Below the pieces are notes generated by a model. The model made no database searches. It worked only from the letters and a program-made list of their open reading frames with translations, and had not been told where the DNA came from. From contig JAIRZN010000163.1 in assembly GCA_031267205.1 (NCBI GenBank), forward strand, positions 1 to 7,889: a stretch of 7,889 nucleotides of DNA, in the 5' to 3' direction. Positions 1 through 5,724 of the stretch are shown one piece after another (within the stretch, counting starts at the first letter, position 1; each line of letters starts with the position of its first letter). The translations under genes were made by a program, and so were the position numbers. Source of the stretch: Tannerellaceae bacterium. Lineage in GTDB: Bacteria; Bacteroidota; Bacteroidia; Bacteroidales; Tannerellaceae.

Positions 1-287
1 GGAAAAATAATCGTCCAACGAGTACTCAAATGCATTTATTTGGAAAAATAAGGCTCCAATGAGTACTCAACGGGCAATTATTAGGAAAAATAATCGTCCA
101 ACGAGTACTCAAGCGCATTTATTTGGAAAAATAAAGCTCCATCGAGTACTCAATGGGCAATTTTCACAAAAAATAAAACGTCGTTGATCGCTCAAGAAGC
201 ATTTCCACCAAAAATAAAAGGCCGCAGAATAGCCGGCGAACGTTTTCACAAAAAATAAAAGGCCGTCGAAGGCCCGCCAACCTTCGC
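1..287. repeat. 41-42 bp tandem repeat array, seven units
   Basis: Units start at about 1, 42, 84, 125, 165, 206 and 247. Units 1 and 3 differ at only 2 of 41 positions, and units 2 and 4 at about 6 of 42, so the first four form two copies of an 83-bp higher-order unit (1-83 and 84-166). Each of these four carries GGAAAAATAA followed by the palindrome GAGTACTC (20-27, 61-68, 103-110, 144-151). Units 5-7 keep the A-rich core (AAAAATAAAA) and the 41-bp step but lose the palindrome. The period is not a multiple of three and stops occur, so this is not a coding repeat. The array begins at the window edge and probably extends upstream. The 41-42 bp period is close to four helical turns, which would put the A-tracts on one face of the DNA. 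Function is unknown. Confidence 0.85.
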
Positions 288-350
288 TTTGCTTGGGAAA
301 GGGCGACAGTGAGTGGGTTTTACTGTTAATAAATCCATTACTTTTACCGC

Positions 351-381
351 GTTGTTTTGTTTGACATTATATATATAATTG
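351..381 (+). promoter_or_regulatory. Possible Bacteroidetes promoter for the winged-helix gene
   Basis: GTTG at 351-354 and TATAATTG at 374-381 lie 19 bp apart. They resemble the Bacteroidetes -33 TTTG and -7 TAnnTTTG elements with one mismatch each. The predicted transcript would start only a few bases before the ATG at 391, so it would be almost leaderless. A sigma70-like TTGACA at 361-366 and TATAAT at 374-379 are also visible but only 7 bp apart, which is too close to work as a pair. This is a weak call in an AT-rich stretch. Confidence 0.25.
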
Positions 382-390
382 AAGAATAGT

Positions 391-1443
391 ATGGATATGA
401 TCGGAAGATTTCGCGTAGCGGGACAGTTGCTTGACTGTCGGACTGGCCTTGATCCGCACGGGATTGTCTCGTGGATGGGCGCTATGCAGGCGCAGGATGC
501 GGGGATGTGTAAATGGGCTGTGGGCGTGCGTTCGGGGCTTGGGGCGAGCCTCGCGGATGTCGCGGGGGCGTTGGACAGGGGCGAGATTGTGCGCACGCAC
601 GTCATGCGGCCGACATGGCATCTGGTGGCGGCCGAGAATATAAGGTGGATGCTACGGCTTTCGGCGGAGCGCATCAAGGCGGCTGCACGCTCGCGCGACA
701 GGGCGCTGGAGATCACCGAAGGGCTTTATTCGCGCACTAACGGACTTATTGAGGCGATGCTTGCCGGAGGGAAGTCGCTCACGCGCACGGAGATCGCCTC
801 GGAGCTGGGCAGGGCGGGCGTCGAAGCGGATACGTCGCGTATGAACCACTTCATGCTGCGGGCCGAAACGGAGGGAATCGTCTGCAGCGGCGTCGAGAAG
901 GGCGGCAAGCCTACGTATGCCTTGCTTGAGGAGCGCGTCGCGCCGTCTGCGGACTTGCATCGCGAGGAGGCCCTTGCGCGGCTCGCCGGAATGTATTTCA
1001 GGAGCCATTCGCCGGCGAGCTTGAGCGATTTTGCATGGTGGGCGGGACTGACGATAACGGAGGCGCGGCGCGCTGCGGGATTTATCGAAGACCGCCTGGT
1101 CGCCGACCGTTTCGGAGACAAAACGCTGCTTGTCGACAGCTCGTGCCGCGAGGCTTCCGACGATGGAAAGGCGATTTTGCTGCCCGCCTTCGACGAATAT
1201 ATTATCAGTTACAAGAACCGCAGCTTCGTGCTCGATCCCCTTCACTATAACCTCGCCTTCAGCGCCCAGGGCGTATTTTTCCCCCTCATACTACATCACG
1301 GCGCCGTCATCGGCCGCTGGGCGAGGAAGGTTTCCAAGCGCGGGATTGAGGCCGAGCCCGCCTACTTTGCAAACGGTCGCGTGATCGACAGCGAACTCTT
1401 CGGCGCGGCAGCCCAGCGTTACCGGTTGTTCTGCTCGAAATAA
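391..1443 (+). CDS. Winged-helix DNA-binding protein, HTH_42 superfamily (AlkZ/YcaQ-like)
   Basis: A 350-aa protein of the HTH_42 superfamily, whose characterised members (Streptomyces AlkZ, E. coli YcaQ) are DNA glycosylases that unhook interstrand crosslinks or remove bulky alkylated bases. Family hallmarks are visible: the N-terminal RFRVAGQLL helix, MGAMQAQD near residues 29-36, GEIVRTHVMRPTWHLVA about 30 residues on, and a C-terminal half with LLPAFDEYIISYKNRS and VIGRWARK. The Q-A-Q at residues 33-35 sits where the family's catalytic Q-x-Q/Q-x-D motif lies, so glycosylase activity is plausible, though many homologues are uncharacterised. I chose ATG 391; TTG 379 is in frame upstream, and ATG 397 is an alternative. 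There is no strong Shine-Dalgarno sequence, only GAAGAA at 381-386. The first two thirds are very GC-rich (73% in 541-600) and G-biased; from about 1140 the gene becomes C-biased like its neighbours. It stands alone, with a separate promoter following it. Confidence 0.88.
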   Translation: MDMIGRFRVAGQLLDCRTGLDPHGIVSWMGAMQAQDAGMCKWAVGVRSGLGASLADVAGALDRGEIVRTHVMRPTWHLVAAENIRWMLRLSAERIKAAARSRDRALEITEGLYSRTNGLIEAMLAGGKSLTRTEIASELGRAGVEADTSRMNHFMLRAETEGIVCSGVEKGGKPTYALLEERVAPSADLHREEALARLAGMYFRSHSPASLSDFAWWAGLTITEARRAAGFIEDRLVADRFGDKTLLVDSSCREASDDGKAILLPAFDEYIISYKNRSFVLDPLHYNLAFSAQGVFFPLILHHGAVIGRWARKVSKRGIEAEPAYFANGRVIDSELFGAAAQRYRLFCSK

Positions 1444-1456
1444 TCATGTACATTTG
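1425..1456 (+). promoter_or_regulatory. Bacteroidetes-type promoter of the tsaC-sugar transferase-clc operon
   Basis: TACATTTG at 1449-1456 is an exact match to the Bacteroidetes -7 element TAnnTTTG. GTTG at 1425-1428 lies exactly 20 bp upstream and matches three of four bases of the -33 element TTTG. The -33 part is inside the end of the winged-helix gene. The expected transcription start is about 1461-1465, giving a leader of only some 15 nt before ATG 1478. This supports a transcription unit separate from the preceding gene. Confidence 0.55.
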
Positions 1457-1477
1457 CCCTTATCAAATAAACAGTAA

Positions 1478-2038
1478 ATGACGGAAGAAGTAAAAAAAGC
1501 CTGCCGCATAATGGCCGGAGGGGGACTGATAGCGTACCCCACGGACACAGTCTGGGGCATCGGCTGCGACGCTACGGACGAGGCGGCTGTGGAGAAGGTG
1601 TACAATCTTAAACGCAGGGCCGACCGCAAGGCTATGATTGTGCTCTTAGACACTGTGGCGAAGCTGGAAATATACGTCGAGAACATTCCCAATGTAGCAT
1701 GGCAACTCATCGAGGCGTTCGACAGCCCGTTAACAATCATATACGAACACGGCCGCAACCTGGCGTCCAACCTTACGGCCGCAGACGGAAGCATAGGCAT
1801 CCGCGTAACGCGCGAAGCTTTCTCGAACGCCCTCTGCAAGCGGTTCCGCAAGCCCGTCGTCTCGACGTCGGCCAACGTCAGCGGGGAGCCTTTCCCGACA
1901 AATTACAGCAAGATTTCGAGCATTATTCTCGGCGGCGTAGACTATGTAGTCGATTACCGGCGTGACGACAGGCTCCAACGCGCCCCGTCGGGTATAATAC
2001 GACTGGGCGACGGCGGACTTTTTGAGATGATAAGGTGA
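1478..2038 (+). CDS. tsaC: L-threonylcarbamoyladenylate synthase, TsaC/YrdC type
   Basis: This 186-aa cytosolic enzyme makes threonylcarbamoyl-AMP from threonine, bicarbonate and ATP, the first step of the universal t6A37 modification of ANN-decoding tRNAs; the TsaD complex then transfers the group to tRNA. Family motifs are clear: AYPTDTVWGIGCDA at residues 19-32, basic KRRADRKAM at 45-53, GSIGIRV near the middle, and STSANVSGEP at 129-138. Its length matches the short TsaC/YrdC form (about 190 aa) and it lacks the extra C-terminal domain of Sua5 (about 340 aa). ATG 1478 begins the conserved domain properly; there is no Shine-Dalgarno sequence, as is usual in this phylum. It is the first gene behind the 1425-1456 promoter, and its TGA shares one base with the next start (TGATG), which suggests translational coupling. 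The YrdC fold is certain; YciO-like paralogues of different function are the main alternative. Confidence 0.92.
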   Translation: MTEEVKKACRIMAGGGLIAYPTDTVWGIGCDATDEAAVEKVYNLKRRADRKAMIVLLDTVAKLEIYVENIPNVAWQLIEAFDSPLTIIYEHGRNLASNLTAADGSIGIRVTREAFSNALCKRFRKPVVSTSANVSGEPFPTNYSKISSIILGGVDYVVDYRRDDRLQRAPSGIIRLGDGGLFEMIR

Positions 2039-3438
2039 TGAACAGGAAGGTTGAGACAATCAGGTACGTAGTTTCCGATTTCCTCTCGGCCTCTATCGCA
2101 TGGTTGATATTCAACGCCATGCGGTACGATGTGATAGCAACTTTCTTAGATTATAGCTCACGGTCGAACTACCTCTCAAACACAATTGTGATGGAAATAC
2201 AAGTAGCCATCCCGTTCTTCTGGTTGACGCTGTATTATTTCTCCGGCTACTACAACCGGCCCCTCGGCAAGTCGATGCTGGACGAATTTTTCACCACACT
2301 GTTCACAGTCGTATTCGGCAGCGTCCTGCTGTTCTTCATACTTATATTAAATGACCTGCCTAAATCGTTCCACGTCTACTACCAGCTCTTCTTCACGCTG
2401 CTCGTCCTCCAGTTCGTCCTCACCTACATGCCCCGCCTTTTTATAACGCTAAGCGGGCTGCGCAAGATACGCCGTCGCGAATGGTCGTACAACGCGCTCA
2501 TCATAGGAACCGGCCCCAATGCCCGCCGTATAGCCTCAGACCTCTACGGCATGGGCTACAACATAGCAGGCTTTGTAGCGGAAGACGCAGAGGCTGAAAT
2601 ATGCGTGGAACGGTCGGCCCTACTCGGTACGACTGCCGATCTGCCGCGTATAGTGCCGTCGAAGCGCGTCGATGAAATCGTCATTGCGATAGAGCCTGCG
2701 GAGAACGAGCGAAGGATCGAGATACTCTATCCCCTCTACCGCTACACCTGTCCGATAAAGATACTGGCCGATAAGTCGAACATGCTCTCCAAGGTAAAAA
2801 TAAAGACCATACTCGGCCTCCCCTTAGTCGATGTGACGGATAACAACTTCCCGGACTCGGAGAAGAACATCAAACTGTGGGCCGACAAGATCGTATCGGC
2901 CATCGCCTTAGTCCTGCTTGCGCCCGTCTACCTCTATATAGCCTGGAGAGTGAAGAAGGACTCCCCAGGCCCTGTATTCTTCAGCCAGGAGCGCACAGGC
3001 TACCGCGGCCGGCCGTTCATGATGTATAAATTCAGAACGATGTACGCCGGCTCGGAAGATAACGGCCCGCTGCTCGCTAACGAGAATGATGCACGAGTAA
3101 CCCCCTTCGGCCGCATCATGCGCAAGTACCGCTTAGACGAGTTGCCGCAGTTCTGGAACGTGCTCAAGGGAGATATGTCGCTGGTAGGCCCACGACCCGA
3201 ACGGCGGTATTTCATCGATCAAATCGTCAAAAAGGCCCCCTTCTACTACCTTTTACACAACGTCCGGCCGGGCATCACATCACTGGGCATGGTCAAGTAC
3301 GGCTACGCAAGCAACGTAGACGAGATGCTTGAACGCCTGGAATATGATATGCTCTACTACGAAAACATGTCGCTGGCGCTCGACATGACAATACTCGCCT
3401 ACACAGTCAAGACCGTATTCACAGGTAAAGGGATATGA
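2038..3438 (+). CDS. Polyprenyl-phosphate sugar-1-phosphate transferase (WcaJ/WbaP-type)
   Basis: This 466-aa inner-membrane enzyme transfers a sugar-1-phosphate from a UDP-sugar to undecaprenyl phosphate, the first committed step for a surface glycan (capsule, exopolysaccharide or O-antigen-like LPS). The N-terminus has about four hydrophobic segments (roughly 8-28, 50-68, 85-105, 112-136), then a Rossmann-like CoA-binding domain starting with ALIIGTGPNARR at 153-163. The C-terminal Bac_transf domain has the re-entrant helix at about 283-303 with its breaking Pro296, KKDSPGPVFFSQ at 306-317, KFRTM at 331-335, the likely catalytic Asp367-Glu368 pair in LDELPQ, and GPRPE at 384-388. All key motifs are intact. 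ATG 2038 overlaps the previous stop by one base; GTG 2035 directly upstream is a less likely start. The sugar specificity (glucose, galactose or an amino sugar) cannot be told from the sequence. No other glycan genes are in the window, so the pathway served is unknown. Confidence 0.93.
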   Translation: MNRKVETIRYVVSDFLSASIAWLIFNAMRYDVIATFLDYSSRSNYLSNTIVMEIQVAIPFFWLTLYYFSGYYNRPLGKSMLDEFFTTLFTVVFGSVLLFFILILNDLPKSFHVYYQLFFTLLVLQFVLTYMPRLFITLSGLRKIRRREWSYNALIIGTGPNARRIASDLYGMGYNIAGFVAEDAEAEICVERSALLGTTADLPRIVPSKRVDEIVIAIEPAENERRIEILYPLYRYTCPIKILADKSNMLSKVKIKTILGLPLVDVTDNNFPDSEKNIKLWADKIVSAIALVLLAPVYLYIAWRVKKDSPGPVFFSQERTGYRGRPFMMYKFRTMYAGSEDNGPLLANENDARVTPFGRIMRKYRLDELPQFWNVLKGDMSLVGPRPERRYFIDQIVKKAPFYYLLHNVRPGITSLGMVKYGYASNVDEMLERLEYDMLYYENMSLALDMTILAYTVKTVFTGKGI

Positions 3439-5225
3439 AAAAGCTAAAGCAGGACAACCTATTCTATAAATTCCTCGTCTGGCGGGAAAAGCGCATAAAG
3501 GAAAAGCACTTCGTACTCTTCGTCAGCTTCCTCGTCGGGATATGCACGGCGGCGTCGGCCATCGTACTGAAGCAATTGATACACTATATACAATCGGCCC
3601 TGACCCACAACATGGAAGTGAGCGAAGCCAATTACCTTTTCCTGCTCTACCCCGTCGTCGGCATCCTCCTGGCAGGATTATTTGTCAAATACATAGTCCG
3701 CGACGACATAAGTCACGGCGTAACGAAGATACTATACGCCATCTCGCAGCGCAAAAGCCGTATAAAGCCTCACAACATGTGGAGCTCGCTCGCCGCAAGC
3801 TCAGTCACGATCGGCCTCGGCGGATCAGTCGGAGCCGAAGCCCCGATAGTACTCACAGGCGCGGCGATAGGCTCCAACCTGGGGCGTTTGTTCCGCATGG
3901 AGCAAAAGACGCTCATGCTGCTCGTCGGTTGCGGCGCGGCAGGAGCTATCGCAGGCATTTTCAAAGCGCCGATAGCGGGGTTGGTCTTCGTTATAGAAGT
4001 ACTTATGCTCGACTTGACGATGACCTCGGTCATGCCGCTGCTCATCTCGTCCGTAACGGCGGCAACCGTCTCCTACGTATTCACAGGCACGGAAGCAATG
4101 TTCAAATTCTCGCAGACCGAAGTCTTTGAAATGGGCCGCATCCCATACGTACTGCTGCTCGGCGTCTTCTGCGGCCTGATTTCGCTATACGTAACCCGTA
4201 TGATGAACAGGATGGAAGGCGCGCTGGGCAAGCTGGCCTACTGGAAGAAGTTCACGCTCTGCGGAGTGATACTCAGCGTCCTCATCTTCCTCTTCCCCCC
4301 GCTGTACGGCGAAGGCTACGACACGATAAGCGCGCTCCTCAACGGTCAATACGCGCATATCATGAACGCAAGCTTGTTTTACGACATGAACAGCACCTAC
4401 TGGGGCGCGCTCGTCTTCCTGCTGCTCATACTGCTGACCAAAGTATTTGCGTCAATCGCTACCAACGGCGGCGGCGGATGCGGGGGAATATTTGCGCCGA
4501 GCCTCTTCCTGGGGTGCATACTCGGCTTCATGTTCGCACATACGTCTAATTATTTCGACTTCACACGCTATCTGTCCGAAAAGAACTTCGCCCTCTTAGG
4601 CATGGCCGGCGTCATGTCGGGCGTCATGCACGCTCCCTTGACGGGCGTCTTCCTCATTGCCGAGCTGACCGGCGGATACGACCTCTTCCTCCCGCTCATG
4701 ATAGTGTCCATCAGCTCGTACCTGACCATCATAACGTTTGAGCCTCACAGCATATACTCAATGCGCCTGGCGGAGAAAGGTAAACTGCTCACTCATCACA
4801 AGGATAAAGCCGTGCTGACGCTGCTCAACATAAACGGCGTGATAGAAAAAGACTTCCTGACCGTCTTCCCCGATATGACGCTCGGAGACGTGGTGAAAGT
4901 GATCGCAAAGAGCGGACGCAATGCATTTCCGGTAGTAAACAAGGACGGCGTCCTGATCGGTATAGTGCAATTGGACGATATAAGGAACATAATGTTCCGC
5001 CCCGAACTGTATAACCGCTTCCGCGTATCCAAATTCATGGTATCCGTCCCGGACAAAATCGTGATGAACACACCTATGGAAAAAGTGATGCAAATATTCG
5101 ACGACACAAAGGCCTGGAACCTGCCCGTAGTGGACGAAGAGGGCCGCTATATCGGCTTCGTCTCCAAATCAAAGATCTTTAACTCGTACAGGGAAATACT
5201 CGTGGATAACTTTTCGGGGGATTAA
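3435..5225 (+). CDS. CLC-family chloride channel/transporter with C-terminal CBS pair
   Basis: A 596-aa integral membrane protein: a CLC domain (about 25-455) plus two cytosolic CBS domains (about 470-525 and 535-592). CLC dimers move chloride either as channels or as Cl-/H+ antiporters, and CBS pairs often bind adenine nucleotides. Visible landmarks: GGSVGAEAP with gating Glu135 (E148 of E. coli ClcA), AGLVFVIEV at 181-189, the glycine-rich GGGGCGGIFAP at 345-355 containing Phe353 (F357), and HSIYSMRLAEKG with Tyr441 (Y445). Two deviations matter. Val189 stands where antiporters carry the internal proton glutamate (E203), as in animal CLC channels. The chloride-coordinating loop GSGIP is SHGVT at 93-97. 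The start overlaps the sugar transferase stop by four bases (ATGA), with AAAGGG at 3427-3432 as a close ribosome-binding sequence. It is the last gene of the operon. Channel versus antiporter mode is my inference from the residues. Confidence 0.93.
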   Translation: MKKLKQDNLFYKFLVWREKRIKEKHFVLFVSFLVGICTAASAIVLKQLIHYIQSALTHNMEVSEANYLFLLYPVVGILLAGLFVKYIVRDDISHGVTKILYAISQRKSRIKPHNMWSSLAASSVTIGLGGSVGAEAPIVLTGAAIGSNLGRLFRMEQKTLMLLVGCGAAGAIAGIFKAPIAGLVFVIEVLMLDLTMTSVMPLLISSVTAATVSYVFTGTEAMFKFSQTEVFEMGRIPYVLLLGVFCGLISLYVTRMMNRMEGALGKLAYWKKFTLCGVILSVLIFLFPPLYGEGYDTISALLNGQYAHIMNASLFYDMNSTYWGALVFLLLILLTKVFASIATNGGGGCGGIFAPSLFLGCILGFMFAHTSNYFDFTRYLSEKNFALLGMAGVMSGVMHAPLTGVFLIAELTGGYDLFLPLMIVSISSYLTIITFEPHSIYSMRLAEKGKLLTHHKDKAVLTLLNINGVIEKDFLTVFPDMTLGDVVKVIAKSGRNAFPVVNKDGVLIGIVQLDDIRNIMFRPELYNRFRVSKFMVSVPDKIVMNTPMEKVMQIFDDTKAWNLPVVDEEGRYIGFVSKSKIFNSYREILVDNFSGD

Positions 5226-5312
5226 AACCGCGACAGTCGCACCTGCATTGCACAATAAAAACCCCGCCGCCGGCATTTAAATTAGACAACTCCCAAAGCC
5301 CCCCGCAAGGCG

Positions 5313-5328
5313 ATTTTTGTCGGAATTA
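5313..5328 (+). repeat. Left arm of 16-bp inverted repeat in the BspA-like upstream region
   Basis: ATTTTTGTCGGAATTA here is the exact reverse complement of positions 5688-5703. The arms are about 360 bp apart, so a simple RNA hairpin is unlikely. A shared regulator site or the edge of a past rearrangement would fit better. The adjacent ATTGTCAACAAT at 5329-5340 is itself a short imperfect palindrome. Confidence 0.7.
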
Positions 5329-5687
5329 ATTGTCAACAATAAACCCTCCCACTCCGCACCGCACCGTAAAGGCCTGTATACAAAAAAGAAAGAGGCAATC
5401 CGTCGCCCCTTCTCCAATTCTGTCAATCTACAATGATAAAGAAATACACGCATCACACAAAATGCTTGTAATCAAGAATATCATAAGTGTCTAAAAAAAC
5501 AAACTGTCTAATTTAAACGTTCCTTTAACTCCGACAAATATATAGCATAAAATCAACCGCACAAAAAAAAAGTAAAATTATTTTTTCCTTAAGCAACTAT
5601 TTATTTATTACCGTATTAACTGTTCGCCTATAATCATGCTTTCGACCAAAATTTACCGACATTTTTTGTCTATGAAAAACGAACGTA

Positions 5688-5703
5688 TAATTCCGACAAA
5701 AAT
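5688..5703 (-). repeat. Right arm of 16-bp inverted repeat, just before the BspA-like gene
   Basis: TAATTCCGACAAAAAT is the exact reverse complement of 5313-5328 and ends 21 bp before the ATG at 5725. Its core TCCGACAAA also occurs at 5530-5538, and CCGACA at 5656-5661. The position close to the start suggests a regulatory role, which is not demonstrated. Confidence 0.7.
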
Positions 5704-5724
5704 AAACTTTAAAATTTTACATTT

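Larger units (their letters stand above)
5226..5724. other. Long intergenic region upstream of the BspA-like gene
   Basis: These 499 bp contain no gene I can support. The first 100 bases are moderately GC-rich and hold no convincing terminator for the clc gene, only a 3-bp CGC/GCG stem at 5304-5312 followed by TTTTT at 5314-5318. From about 5440 onward the DNA is strongly AT-rich. Short signals seen are a 16-bp inverted repeat near the two ends, CCGACA boxes at 5531-5536, 5656-5661 and 5693-5698, and a direct repeat TGTCTAA at 5488-5494 and 5505-5511. No good TAnnTTTG promoter was found; the nearest look-alike, TACATTTA at 5719-5726, overlaps the start codon. No tRNA or known riboswitch was recognised. 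Confidence 0.7.

Noticed and set aside
206..260. Minus-strand TAnnTTTG box (TATTTTTG) in repeat unit 6
   Set aside because: Only one unit matches exactly, there is no -33 partner I can support, and no minus-strand gene follows.
1..287. CRISPR-like array
   Set aside because: The variable part between conserved cores is only about 12 bp, it repeats between alternate units, and there are no unique spacers and no cas genes.
306..326. Hairpin ACAGT/ACTGT before the winged-helix gene
   Set aside because: A 5-bp stem with an 11-nt loop and no U-run is within what chance gives.
652..1245. Long minus-strand open frame opposite the winged-helix gene
   Set aside because: It is a shadow of a GC-rich gene: low-complexity arginine-rich product, no recognisable domain, and the + strand product matches a known family throughout.
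3542..4129. Second + strand frame of 195 codons inside the CLC gene
   Set aside because: It reads as arginine/serine/histidine-rich nonsense out of frame with an intact, well-matched CLC protein.
4758..5107. Minus-strand frames opposite the CBS domains
   Set aside because: Two overlapping antisense frames with no family resemblance lie over clearly coding CBS sequence.
5298..5318. Terminator for the clc operon
   Set aside because: A T-run is present, but the stem is only 3 bp, so a rho-independent terminator is not supported.
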